50,987 nucleotides of DNA, from NCBI GenBank assembly GCA_017546505.1, contig JAFYWV010000016.1, positions 1 to 50,987 on the forward strand, in the 5' to 3' direction. How positions within the stretch are numbered: the first letter of the stretch is position 1; every line of letters begins with the position of its first letter. The notes beneath the pieces are model-generated. The model was given only the letters and a program-made list of their open reading frames with translations. It was not told the DNA's origin and did not search any database. The position numbers were made by a program, and so were the translations under genes. Shown in pieces: positions 19,101-26,256 of the stretch. The stretch is from Bacteroidaceae bacterium (lineage in GTDB: Bacteria; Bacteroidota; Bacteroidia; Bacteroidales; Bacteroidaceae).

Positions 19101-20299
19101 AATACAGCGTCGGCAATACCTATTGTACCCTCATTGATAACAAACATTCCGTTGAGTTTCGTGTTTTTTGGACCCAACAACCAATTGTCCTTGTAAATAA
19201 GTCCATCGTTCTGTTTCTTATACCATCCGGTACCCTCGAATGGATTTTTGTACACACCGGTAACGTCTTCGGGTATAGTGAATTTCTCAATTTCACTGCA
19301 ATTGTAGAATGCTTTCTCGCCGATAGAGTAGCCTTGTCCGTTAAACTTCTCGGGTAAGGATATCTCGGAAAGGAGGTTTCCCGTGTACAATACAAGGGTG
19401 TTTTTGCCATCTACGCTCTTGAACAGGTAATTACCGTCGAAGTGGTACAGTTCCTCCTCATCGGGTGTAATTATGACTATGGCATTTTTTGCAACATTGC
19501 CATAAACGTCTGAGCCCTCCCAGATGATAAGTTCCGAGTAGTTGTAAATGAGTTTCAACCTGTTGCAGTTGCGGAAGGCGTAGTTGCCGATGCTTGTGAT
19601 GCCACTGCCCAATGTTACTATTGCAAGGTTGCTACAGTTATTAAAGGCATATTCTTCTATAGTGGTTATGTTAGTCGGGATGGTTATTTTTGCAAGACTC
19701 GAACAACCGCTGAAAGCATTTGTTGGAATAGTGGTTATTCCGCTGCCTATTCTTACTTCTGCGAGTTTGCTACACCCGGAGAAAATTGCTTTGCCGATTT
19801 CTGTTACATTATCGGGGATGTCAATGCTGATAAGATTGTTGCAAGACTGAAATGCTCCCTCATTTATTGTTGTTACACTGGCCGGTATTTCGATGCTTTT
19901 TATACCCGAACCGCAGAATGTATATTCTTCAATGGTAGTTACACCGTTGGGAATAACAATGCTTGAGAGTATATCGCAACCGTTGAATGCGGATCTTCCG
20001 ATGGTTGTTATGTTGTTCGGGATAACAACACTTGTGAGTTCTTCGCAAGCTGCGAATGCACGCTCTCCAATGGCTGTGACGCGATAGATTGTTCCGTAGT
20101 AGTCAACGCTTTCTGGTATAACGACCTCTCCTTTGTACGAATTTGGATTTCCGCTATTTGTGACCTCTACCGTTTTTTCCTTGAAGTCGATGATGTTGTA
20201 ATAAATGCCATCGGCCTCGAAATTGTAAGCGTTTACAGTAATGCTCGACAGTAGCATAACTGCTGTAACAAGCATAAATTTAAAGTAAAAATTTCGCAT
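16109..20299 (-). CDS. Large BspA-like leucine-rich-repeat surface protein
   Basis: 1396 residues with a signal peptide (MRNFYFKFMLVTAVMLLSSITVNA). Dozens of LRR_5/TpLRR repeats follow with the pattern L.SI.IP..VT.IG..AF..C, in several blocks separated by beta-rich spacers such as DGLIYKDNWLLGPKNTKLNGMFV. It ends in a ~65-residue beta-sandwich-like tail (about 1330-1396, GISLTNADGKQIAVYTTNGTLIANI...GIYILIVDKNAVKIRL) of the kind that often serves as a secretion or anchoring signal in Bacteroidetes. BspA proteins bind fibronectin/fibrinogen or other bacteria; here adhesion is inferred. The gene is monocistronic and preceded by a ~290-nt structured leader with its own promoter. Confidence 0.93.
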   Translation of the reverse strand: MRNFYFKFMLVTAVMLLSSITVNAYNFEADGIYYNIIDFKEKTVEVTNSGNPNSYKGEVVIPESVDYYGTIYRVTAIGERAFAACEELTSVVIPNNITTIGRSAFNGCDILSSIVIPNGVTTIEEYTFCGSGIKSIEIPASVTTINEGAFQSCNNLISIDIPDNVTEIGKAIFSGCSKLAEVRIGSGITTIPTNAFSGCSSLAKITIPTNITTIEEYAFNNCSNLAIVTLGSGITSIGNYAFRNCNRLKLIYNYSELIIWEGSDVYGNVAKNAIVIITPDEEELYHFDGNYLFKSVDGKNTLVLYTGNLLSEISLPEKFNGQGYSIGEKAFYNCSEIEKFTIPEDVTGVYKNPFEGTGWYKKQNDGLIYKDNWLLGPKNTKLNGMFVINEGTIGIADAVFKNAGTYDDIDFIGVIIPSSVKYIGKDAFNSCSSLMTATISSGAIGESAFSYCRNLESITLGKGVTSIGESAFSSCYSLRDITLNEGITHIGGSAFASCDAITSITIPGSVKSMGGYVFGYCDNLTDIVLSEGITNIANNTFWDCNNLTSITIPSTLKTISEWAFYYNDNLKEVHISDIAAWCNIDFNDSYTSNPLYVAEGLYLNGEKITDLVIPEGVTYIGNYAFYEYEDLTSVTIPGSVKTIGGNAFTRCTGITSLTIGNGVTTIGNAAFFECEGLTSITIPESLTTIDELAFCKCYNLKTVNNLSDLIFTAGSTDYGYIAHYADKVTNKPTGEENDGPTEIDGFTFAVINGINTLTGYTGESTELTLPANYNGNSYVIGNNAFRDNTNITSVTIPDAVTSIGNSAFFNCEELETVTLGEGLESIGSSAFECCYNLRSIELKEGLKSIEADAFAYCYALKTIYIPQSVEYIGEAVWPGCRIREISVNENNEYYDSRNGCNAIIESATNRLILGCSNTVIPNDVTAIGESAFSGRNDIYNITIPTSVVTIERYAFYNCYFVFVSIPENVTSINESAFFCCSDLSEVVIGKNVSKIGADAFSECESLQHIYVEAVTPPTINESTFECSDVDLYSTAVLHVPAGTKAAYEADENWKKFANITDEEFSVDNNNDFSYTILSEEEQTVQITGYRKSPLIKIYDTVVIDGKSYKITDIAERVFLQDYDIAEVIFGKNIKTIGDDAFNGCISIASITFKGDVTSIGKRAFQYCQSLREVHLPASLTNFGDYAFTHNYNLQRVTIDENNPVYSIPQGSNVLMEHNSKKVVFGWKDAVIPEDATSIGNGAFNGVGGITSIVIPAGVKTIGEYAFDACLNLTEIYVMSKEPAEVAPNNNFRNFSPTLYVPQGTLAIYQTADVWKNFRNIQEFDDTGIDDIKASDIAIETTANGISLTNADGKQIAVYTTNGTLIANIDKYKGEEITLEKGIYILIVDKNAVKIRL

Positions 20300-20314
20300 A
20301 TCTATTTCTCTTTT

Positions 20315-20602
20315 GCCTTCCCAATTCCCCGATGGAAGCGGATAAAAAACAAGGTGTGGGAACTATATTTGCTTTATCCTAAAATCAGGCTTCTCGCATT
20401 GCCTACGGTATGGATAAAGCAATAGCCCACACCACAGGATATGCAAAAAGAAGCCAATGATGGCTGTACATATCAATGATGTGGTGCTATTGCGACCATC
20501 TTCATACCGTTTCAAATTTTGCGAGAATTTGATTTTAGAAGATAATTTCAATAACACCTTTTAATAATAAAATAACCCTTTTGCTACCGCTGCAGCCAAG
20601 AA
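20315..20602 (-). ncRNA. Structured leader RNA, copy 1 (pseudoknotted; novel family candidate)
   Basis: The transcript would run from about 20602 to the BspA-like start codon at 20299. Helices seen, as plus-strand coordinates: P1 20379-20387/20530-20538, P2 20391-20398/20520-20527, P3 20405-20412/20503-20510, P4 20353-20360/20426-20433, P5 20369-20379/20412-20422, P6 20387-20390/20401-20404, P7 20315-20321/20334-20339. P1-P3 cross P4-P5, so they form a pseudoknot, and the P2 strand sits in the loop of P6. The same layout with different base pairs occurs at 26257-26531. P7 closes a conserved loop ATCGGGGAATTG and ends about 15 nt before the ATG. An alternative helix (20351-20357 with 20554-20560) would disrupt P4. 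Confidence 0.8.
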
Positions 20603-20608
20603 TTATCG

Positions 20609-20640
20609 CAAATGTAATAAAGGTATTTTGTTTTATCAAG
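20609..20640 (-). promoter_or_regulatory. Promoter of leader RNA copy 1 / BspA-like gene
   Basis: The minus strand reads TACATTTG at 20616-20609, an exact TAnnTTTG match. CTTG at 20640-20637 lies 20 nt upstream, the expected spacing for Bacteroidales promoters. It places the transcript start at about 20602, just before the conserved leader. Confidence 0.75.
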
Positions 20641-20754
20641 TTATTTGCAGAAAAAATAACTGTTATTGTGGTTGTCTGTAATGTAGATTGTAAGTAAAAG
20701 CAGTTGAGTGGCGACAAATTTTGGACAGTGACTATAAAACGCAATTCGCGATTT

Positions 20755-21351
20755 CTATTCTATATATAACCAATTGGTCTGTTTGTCTCTTGTGAAGTAT
20801 CCCCAAATGTATAGTGGACGTGTAAACAAACCGTTTTTGATATATCCGTAACCAAATTCTCCCATATCAAGGTAGGTTGCATTGGTACAGCGTTTGCCAC
20901 ATTCCAGAGCAAAATCGGACAAAGTCATCGGGTAATTGGATTGCAATATGAATGCGCCGTTCTTGTCTTTACACAAAGCCCTGCGTATGGATTTCCGCTT
21001 ATCGTGGAACTTCATTGCTTTTGAATTGTTAACCAATGTCAGTTGTTGAAAACCGTTGTCGCCCATCCATTGCCTACTGATAAAGAACATATCCCCTTTT
21101 AAGGAGACTCTCATTCTCATTGTTTTGTTTGCTTCATAGCTCTTTCCATTTATCATGTAAGCCCCAAGGATTTGTCCTTGCTCATCGGTGAAAGCGGCAG
21201 GGATGCACATTCTTACATTTTGAGGTCTCTTGTTCGACCATTTTAGTTCCCCCTTTGGCAAGTCAAATCGGGTTACCTTTTTCTCAAAATGTAGATAGAC
21301 TATTCCCAAGCATAAAGAGCCTAGACAAAGGAATAATAGAAAACGTTTCAT
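20755..21351 (-). CDS. Exported protein, possibly phosphodiester-glycosidase-like (NAGPA/DUF2233)
   Basis: 198 residues with an N-terminal hydrophobic segment (about 3-21), then a soluble domain. The order of elements NVRMCIPAAFTDEQG..., RRALCKDKNGAFIL and LSDFALECGKRCTNATYLDMGEFGYGY resembles the NAGPA/DUF2233 fold. That fold ends in an A.NLDGGGS-type motif near the active site; here it would be TYLDMGEFG, so the normal GGGS residues are changed. I am not sure of this call and any catalytic activity is doubtful. It is the last gene of the AT-rich TerB-bounded run; its start overlaps the preceding 86-residue frame by 68 bp. Confidence 0.5.
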   Translation of the reverse strand: MKRFLLFLCLGSLCLGIVYLHFEKKVTRFDLPKGELKWSNKRPQNVRMCIPAAFTDEQGQILGAYMINGKSYEANKTMRMRVSLKGDMFFISRQWMGDNGFQQLTLVNNSKAMKFHDKRKSIRRALCKDKNGAFILQSNYPMTLSDFALECGKRCTNATYLDMGEFGYGYIKNGLFTRPLYIWGYFTRDKQTNWLYIE

Positions 21352-21544
21352 TTAATTTTTGTGCTATGTGTGTTTTTTTGATAATCCTTTTTATCCACCA
21401 ATTAGCAAACAGAGCCAACAGGTAAAGCACCACAAAAATAATAAGATTTACAATATAGTACTCAGTCCAACCTTTTTTATAATATGGCATATTTGTTGGA
21501 ATGTCAAGATGTGTGCCTAAAGCAAAAAGGTCGTTTTTGGCCAT
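21284..21544 (-). CDS. Small membrane protein of the TerB-bounded run
   Basis: 86 residues. A central hydrophobic segment (about 29-50, YYIVNLIIFVVLYLLALFANWW) is followed by a basic stretch KRIIKK, giving one predicted transmembrane helix with the basic end in the cytoplasm. I do not recognise a family. The ATG directly follows the stop codon of the TPR lipoprotein gene with no spacer, which implies coupled translation. The reading frame runs 68 bp into the next gene. A run of seven A residues on the coding strand (plus 21373-21379) precedes that overlap; one base more or less there would end the protein at or just before the next start codon. Confidence 0.55.
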   Translation of the reverse strand: MAKNDLFALGTHLDIPTNMPYYKKGWTEYYIVNLIIFVVLYLLALFANWWIKRIIKKTHIAQKLNETFSIIPLSRLFMLGNSLSTF

Positions 21545-22168
21545 CTAATATTCATTCTCTGCTGAATGGTAAAGCATAAGATAATTTCCTAGTTCTATAT
21601 TTGTGGAGTCTAACAGTAATGCCCTGTTTGCGTAATAGCCCATTTCTTCATAAAAACCGTTTTCGTAAAACAAACGCACCGCATTCAAATAATGGCTTAC
21701 TGCCAATTCGTTTTTGCTTTGTTTCTCGAAAATCTCGGCAAGGCAAATGTAAGGACGTGCATAATAAGGATTGCATTTGAGGGCTTCGTTGTACGCATTG
21801 ATGGCCTCTACAATATCTCCTTTAAGTAAAAACAAACTTCCAATTTCTTGGTATAGTAATTGTGGCTGTTCTGATGATGAAATGCTGTTTTTCAGCAACT
21901 GAATGGCATAGTCATATTCACCTTTAAAACCGTATGCTGTAGCATAAAGTAATGCCATATTGTTCACATCGACTCCTAATGATTTCAGTGAATCCAAACT
22001 AGTAAGCATTGCATCTCCATCGTATCTTTCTTGATGAAAAAGCAATGTGTCAATCATTTCTTGAATGAGTACATCTTTTTCTGTACTTGTTTTTTCTTTG
22101 TTACACGATATAAAAAGCGTACACGCAAGTAACGCGATTATTAGTGATTTAAGTGTGTTTGTTCTCAT
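21545..22168 (-). CDS. TPR-repeat lipoprotein
   Basis: 207 residues. The N-terminus MRTNTLKSLIIALLACTLFISC has a lipobox-like LFIS-C, so the mature protein is probably a lipoprotein starting at Cys22. The rest is helical with tetratricopeptide-like repeats, clearest in GDIVEAINAYNEALKCNPYYARPYICLAEIFEK and the following NELAVSHYLNAVRLF. TPR domains bind partner proteins, so it may scaffold other products of this run at the cell envelope. It lies upstream of, and abuts, the 86-residue membrane protein gene. Confidence 0.75.
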   Translation of the reverse strand: MRTNTLKSLIIALLACTLFISCNKEKTSTEKDVLIQEMIDTLLFHQERYDGDAMLTSLDSLKSLGVDVNNMALLYATAYGFKGEYDYAIQLLKNSISSSEQPQLLYQEIGSLFLLKGDIVEAINAYNEALKCNPYYARPYICLAEIFEKQSKNELAVSHYLNAVRLFYENGFYEEMGYYANRALLLDSTNIELGNYLMLYHSAENEY

Positions 22169-22188
22169 ATTTGTTTATTTTAAGCAAT

Positions 22189-22293
22189 CTATTGGTGTTG
22201 AATAGAATATATTAAAAAAAAACGTGGTATAAGAAATCCTACCAAAATAATTGATAGGATTCCTATAATGGTTCTTTTAATCCACTTTTTCAT
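22189..22293 (-). CDS. Tiny predicted membrane protein (34 residues)
   Basis: ATG at 22293 opens a 34-codon frame: MKKWIKRTIIGILSIILVGF then LIPRFFLIYSIQHQ. A basic start is followed by one hydrophobic helix. It fills the otherwise empty 223-nt gap between the TPR lipoprotein gene and the 204-residue gene, on the same strand. No family is recognised; translation is plausible but unproven. Confidence 0.4.
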   Translation of the reverse strand: MKKWIKRTIIGILSIILVGFLIPRFFLIYSIQHQ

Positions 22294-22391
22294 AGTGTTA
22301 CATTTTTGCAAATGTAATCTTTTTTATTATTTGTTCATTTGTTTACTTCCCTCAATGCGTTTCTTGAATCTGTCATTATAGAAATATCTCA

Positions 22392-23006
22392 TTACAATTT
22401 TATAAATGTGCGTACGACATTCAAAATAGCTTCATGTGCAAGTTCTCCTTCTGCTATAATTTGCTGTTTGTTGAACATGGGATAGTTTGAAGCAACTATA
22501 GGAACTTGTTTTTTTAAGTTGTTCAATAGAGCGTCATTGTTGTCTCTATCCCAAGCCTTGTACACATCACTTATTAGTGCGAAATCAAAAAATTGCTGAT
22601 TCTTGAGTTTACCTCTATATCCAGCAAATGGTGCATTGCAAGCAAGGTTGAAAACTGTATTAAGTTTATCCATAGCCTTGAAGACGATGAATGCTCGAAA
22701 CATATTTCCCAATGTTTGAACATTCGCAGGGAATGATTTGTCGTTTGCAACTCTACTGCTATAGTAATAGCATAGCATAATAGGAACATCTCCACCAATC
22801 TTGTGTGCAAACATTTCAAAGAATGCACTCATTGCTATAGCATCGGTTGGAACTTCCGATGGAGGGCATTTCCATTCATTTTGGGACAATTCTTCTACAA
22901 GCTGATTTAAAATTCTTTTACTCTCCACAGCTGGATCTTTCCCTACAACTGCATATGAAATATGAACTTGAGAGTATTCTCTTAAAAGTTGTGATATTTT
23001 GCTCAT
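22392..23006 (-). CDS. Uncharacterised cytoplasmic protein of the TerB-bounded run
   Basis: 204 residues, mainly helical, with no signal peptide or transmembrane helix. I start at ATG 23006 (MSKISQLLREYSQ); an upstream in-frame TTG at 23015 is less likely. The segments ESKRILNQLVEELSQNEW and QIIAEGELAHEAILNVVRTFIKL look amphipathic. No motif is recognised. It is 26 nt downstream of the TerB-like gene 23033-23386. The higher AT content and the lack of recognisable relatives fit an accessory island. Confidence 0.6.
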   Translation of the reverse strand: MSKISQLLREYSQVHISYAVVGKDPAVESKRILNQLVEELSQNEWKCPPSEVPTDAIAMSAFFEMFAHKIGGDVPIMLCYYYSSRVANDKSFPANVQTLGNMFRAFIVFKAMDKLNTVFNLACNAPFAGYRGKLKNQQFFDFALISDVYKAWDRDNNDALLNNLKKQVPIVASNYPMFNKQQIIAEGELAHEAILNVVRTFIKL

Positions 23007-23032
23007 AGTGTACAATTTTATTTATATGTCCT

Positions 23033-23386
23033 TTAATCTACATCAGGCAACTCTAATTTTTGCTTCATATAATAGAAGAACCGTTCTTCCATAGACGTAA
23101 TTTTACCGTCAGCCAGAATGACTTGAGCTACGAACTTTCCAAGATATGCTTTTTTGGCAATATCCATATTACGAAGGCATCTTGTCATTTCTTGCTCTGT
23201 TAAACGACGAGAAGCCTCAATGTCTGCTGCTGTAATTCCAAGAATTCTATTAAATTTGCTGATGAGTGCAAGCTCACGAGGGTCGCGTTCTCCATCAATT
23301 ATCATTGCCGCACAAAGAATTTGGTATAATGATTGTCTCTCCAAAGATGTATAAGGGGAGTTCTGGTCATAATAGTTTGAATTCAT
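23033..23386 (-). CDS. TerB-like protein (second copy)
   Basis: 117 residues, all-helical, with the TerB fold signatures: two acidic metal-binding-like turns, CAAMIIDGERDPREL (about 25-39) and VAQVILADGKITSMEE (about 87-102), each a D-G-x-x box followed by Glu. TerB proteins take part in tellurite and phage resistance and in membrane-linked stress complexes, usually with TerC or TerD partners, none of which is visible here. Only the domain, not a tellurite function, is supported. It lies mid-run, with the other TerB-like gene at the promoter-proximal end. Confidence 0.8.
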   Translation of the reverse strand: MNSNYYDQNSPYTSLERQSLYQILCAAMIIDGERDPRELALISKFNRILGITAADIEASRRLTEQEMTRCLRNMDIAKKAYLGKFVAQVILADGKITSMEERFFYYMKQKLELPDVD

Positions 23387-23403
23387 CGTATTTTTAATTT
23401 TTA

Positions 23404-24132
23404 TTATTCACCGTTATTATCAATGTATTGTATATTTTCATATGTAATGTGTAAACTAGGTACAAAAGGTCCTATATAACTGCATTTAAGTGAATAATTC
23501 AGATATATCCAAGGGCAATGCTTCTTTGTGTTGTTTTTGGATAACTCTTGAAGCATTCTAGATACATCTTCTTGAGACGGTTGTGTTGTGGTTGATATTT
23601 TATTCTTTAGCAAACTCAGAGCGATTGAATATTCAACACGGGGTGTTTCACGCTCACTTGACGTTATGAAACGTATTTGGGATTCCGAAAAATCTGTATA
23701 GGGAATGTCAAGATGCATATCAATCATATAATAATCCGTTTCGGCAGTTGCGTCAAACGAGAATGAATTTACTCCTAAATAATTACGGAGATTTAAAATA
23801 TTATTGAATAACACACACTCCACCCCTGTCTCAATTTTCATATATAGTAGATCTTGCAGGGTCTTATATAAAGTGTAGCTATCAGCTTGAGCCGCGTATC
23901 TCCATGAATTCAAAATCTTACAAATGATATCTCTTTTAACTGCATACGGAAGAGTTTTTAGAGTATAAACATAATTAGAGTAATCAAGTCCTGTCTGACT
24001 CGGTAACGAGTATCTGCCAAAAGCGTTGAACAACTTTTCTCTATCCCATTTCATCATTGTTAAAGGTTTTGAAAGATGATTTAGGAACTGCAATATTGCA
24101 GCCTTTTGCTGAAAATTAAGATTTATATCCAT
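23404..24132 (-). CDS. Uncharacterised protein of the TerB-bounded run
   Basis: 242 residues, soluble, with no signal peptide. The N-terminal half is helical (NFQQKAAILQFLNHLSKPL). The C-terminal half contains beta-like stretches (FDATAETDYYMIDMHLDIPY and HCPWIYLNYSLKCSYIGPF). I recognise no domain or catalytic motif. It is 17 nt upstream of the mid-run TerB-like gene on the same strand, so it is probably co-translated with it. Confidence 0.6.
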   Translation of the reverse strand: MDINLNFQQKAAILQFLNHLSKPLTMMKWDREKLFNAFGRYSLPSQTGLDYSNYVYTLKTLPYAVKRDIICKILNSWRYAAQADSYTLYKTLQDLLYMKIETGVECVLFNNILNLRNYLGVNSFSFDATAETDYYMIDMHLDIPYTDFSESQIRFITSSERETPRVEYSIALSLLKNKISTTTQPSQEDVSRMLQELSKNNTKKHCPWIYLNYSLKCSYIGPFVPSLHITYENIQYIDNNGE

Positions 24133-24155
24133 TTTGATAATGTGTTTATTATTTG

Positions 24156-24563
24156 TTATTTAATAAGTTCATCATATACAATGTCTACTCCTCTGTCGTA
24201 CATATGCAACTCACATTTTACAACATTTCTGTTCTTGAGATGAAGAGTAATGCCATAATTTTTATTGTCATACGCTACAACTCCCATAGCTTTAAGAGTA
24301 ACTCCACGCAGCAATATTTTATCGCCTGTATCAGCTACCATTTCCATAAGTTTGGGTTGCATTTGGGGTGTTGGCGTAGGAGTATCCATATTCCACATCG
24401 TTACAAGGAAACCTTCTTTAGGGGTTACATCTAAACCGTTAAACATCTCCTTGAAAACTTTATTTTCAATTTTAATTGTTCGGTTGCAGTATTGTGAGCC
24501 CATCACCGGTACACCATTCTGATAGCGTTGATGGTGTGTTGATTTCAAAACTAAGTCTTGCAT
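24156..24563 (-). CDS. Uncharacterised small protein of the TerB-bounded run
   Basis: 135 residues, beta-rich and soluble, with no signal peptide. A PTPTPQMQP linker lies near residue 65, and the C-terminus is a run of strands (ILLRGVTLKAMGVVAYDNKN, then GITLHLKNRNVVKCELHMY). The strand pattern could be a small beta-barrel, but no family is recognised. Spacing to neighbours is 23 nt downstream and 18 nt upstream, typical of one operon. Confidence 0.55.
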   Translation of the reverse strand: MQDLVLKSTHHQRYQNGVPVMGSQYCNRTIKIENKVFKEMFNGLDVTPKEGFLVTMWNMDTPTPTPQMQPKLMEMVADTGDKILLRGVTLKAMGVVAYDNKNYGITLHLKNRNVVKCELHMYDRGVDIVYDELIK

Positions 24564-24581
24564 ATAATTAACATCGTTATA

Positions 24582-25055
24582 TTAAAAACCAAAAAATTCT
24601 TTTTCCATTCTTCCTTGTGGAGTGTCGAATTTTAAATACGATTCTCTATCAATAAAATGAATGAATATAGCATTCATCTCATCGAACCATTGCATTGTGA
24701 AAATTGGCAACCCAAATAAACATTTATTATGAAAGCCTTCATTAACCAATTTTACGGAATAGGCGTCAATTGTAGAAAATGTAATTGTTTTAACAGATTT
24801 TGTTCCATTCTTCTCTATAAGAATTGATATTTTTTGCTCGTCATTCTTATATATTATCTCATCGAAATAGGGTATTCTATTGCTTTCTGAACACGAATAT
24901 TTTCTCCCTTTATTTTTGAAAAATAGCTCAATTTGTTCTAAAAACAATTTGTTGGCTTCTTCCTGAGAGTTGATATTTTTATATATTTTAGCAGCGACAT
25001 CAATAGAATAACTAAATGCACTATTTACATCAAAATCAAACACTTCATCATTCAT
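24582..25055 (-). CDS. Uncharacterised protein of the TerB-bounded run
   Basis: 157 residues from ATG 25055 (MNDEVFDFDVNSAF); a longer frame from TTG 25085 adds ten residues. Soluble, mixed alpha/beta. KISILIEKNGTKSVKTITFS and LPIFTMQWFDEMNAIFIHFI look like sheet edges. No known motif. The sequence is strikingly AT-rich compared with the flanking housekeeping genes. Confidence 0.55.
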   Translation of the reverse strand: MNDEVFDFDVNSAFSYSIDVAAKIYKNINSQEEANKLFLEQIELFFKNKGRKYSCSESNRIPYFDEIIYKNDEQKISILIEKNGTKSVKTITFSTIDAYSVKLVNEGFHNKCLFGLPIFTMQWFDEMNAIFIHFIDRESYLKFDTPQGRMEKEFFGF

Positions 25056-25105
25056 AATATTCGTAACATAATTAATATCGTTCAATTCTTTAGGAACATT
25101 GCATT

Positions 25106-25462
25106 CTATGCAATGTTATTAACCAATTCGTAAAGTCCATCTCCCGACAGATAATAACTTCCCCATTCATATTCTTTGATAATTGTGGCTATAGATATTG
25201 CAATCATATAAGCTTTCTCATCTGATGGGTTCTGAATGTAAAGTGCTTTACCTATAGCAATAAGTTTTTCTATTACAGTATCATTCTTCTTAGAAAGTGC
25301 AATATCATACAGCTCTTTTTGAGATAATTTGTCAGTGATTTGAGTCTGGATAATTACTTTTATATTTCTCAATTCATTAAACTGAGAAGAAAAACCTGTA
25401 CTAGTAAGTGCATTACCCATTATGGATTTACCAATATGTGCTATTCTATCCTTGTCTATCAT
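25106..25462 (-). CDS. Uncharacterised helical protein of the TerB-bounded run
   Basis: 118 residues from ATG 25462 (MIDKDRIAHIG); an upstream ATG at 25510 would add 16 residues and overlap the preceding gene. Helical, with no signal peptide. The stretch IGKALYIQNPSDEKAYMIAISIATII resembles a short helical repeat, perhaps TerB-like or TPR-like, but not clearly enough to name. It sits 37 nt downstream of the 25500-25859 gene. Confidence 0.55.
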   Translation of the reverse strand: MIDKDRIAHIGKSIMGNALTSTGFSSQFNELRNIKVIIQTQITDKLSQKELYDIALSKKNDTVIEKLIAIGKALYIQNPSDEKAYMIAISIATIIKEYEWGSYYLSGDGLYELVNNIA

Positions 25463-25499
25463 TTCCTTATTATTAAAGGTTAATATTGTATGTAATAAT

Positions 25500-25859
25500 C
25501 TAATAATCAAGTGTTATATTCAAAAAAGTCTCAATCCCTGAATCAAATTCAATATTAGAGATAGGCATTCCAAATGCCATCATAGATGCCCGCATTGCAT
25601 TATAATGTCCCTGTAGATTCGCTCCGTATAAAGCAATAGAACCAATCTTGCCACTTCCGCTTACATCCGGATAAAACAAGAATAGATTTATTGGCTGTCC
25701 GTTGCGAGTGATTTCCAAAGCGTGGCATCCTGCTCTCATATCATATAAATAAGACTTGATTTGATAGGTGGAGTAGGCCGGATGATTTCTGAATCCATTA
25801 ACAATATTTTGAATGCGCATTAAGCTGTCTTGGTTTAGATGACTAGCAAATCCAAACAT
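25500..25859 (-). CDS. Small, possibly exported protein of the TerB-bounded run
   Basis: 119 residues from ATG 25859 (MFGFASHLNQDSLMRIQ), 10 nt after the stop codon of the first TerB-like gene. A longer frame from 25901 would add LKLCLIFNSIIMFGFASH, which could be a weak signal peptide but overlaps the terB-like gene by 32 bp. Contains LFLFYPDVSGSGKIGSIALY. No family is recognised. The choice of start decides whether the product is cytoplasmic or exported, and the sequence does not settle it. Confidence 0.55.
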   Translation of the reverse strand: MFGFASHLNQDSLMRIQNIVNGFRNHPAYSTYQIKSYLYDMRAGCHALEITRNGQPINLFLFYPDVSGSGKIGSIALYGANLQGHYNAMRASMMAFGMPISNIEFDSGIETFLNITLDY

Positions 25860-25869
25860 AATAATTGAA

Positions 25870-26241
25870 TTAAAGATTAGACATAATTTTAATGGCCTCA
25901 AAAATGTTCATTGTTGGCAAATCGCACATTGCAGAGATTAAAGACCACAATTTCATTTCGGAGTCATCTATATTCCCGTCTGCGCAAATTAAAGTTCCCA
26001 AGAAGGCTGTTACATATTTCTTTTCTTCGGCAGTCATATTAGACACAATTTGACAGCATTCACTATATGGCATTTTTGCTCCAATATCAGCAATTACTCT
26101 TCCTTTGTTCTGGTCAACGCCAAATCGAGTCATTTCAAGGACAATCATCTGTGTCTCTTCATTAGTTACTTTACCATCGGCATTGGCAATTGCGTGTGCT
26201 AATCTTAGAATTGCTGCGAGTTCTTGATTTGTGAATATCAT
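25870..26241 (-). CDS. TerB-like protein, first gene of the run
   Basis: 123 residues, all-helical TerB fold. Two matching acidic boxes are visible: HAIANADGKVTNEE (about 16-29) and GTLICADGNIDDSEMK (about 82-97), separated by ~65 residues as in the family. It is the promoter-proximal gene of a minus-strand run of about twelve genes ending at 20755. A ~280-nt structured leader RNA ends about 15 nt before its ATG. Role unknown; TerB domains commonly appear in envelope-stress or phage-defence modules. Confidence 0.85.
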   Translation of the reverse strand: MIFTNQELAAILRLAHAIANADGKVTNEETQMIVLEMTRFGVDQNKGRVIADIGAKMPYSECCQIVSNMTAEEKKYVTAFLGTLICADGNIDDSEMKLWSLISAMCDLPTMNIFEAIKIMSNL

Positions 26242-26256
26242 AGTATTAAATGTTAT

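Noticed and set aside
20755-26241. Tellurite-resistance operon (ter) call
   Set aside because: Only TerB folds are visible; TerC, TerD, TerE and TerZ are missing, so a tellurite role is not supported.
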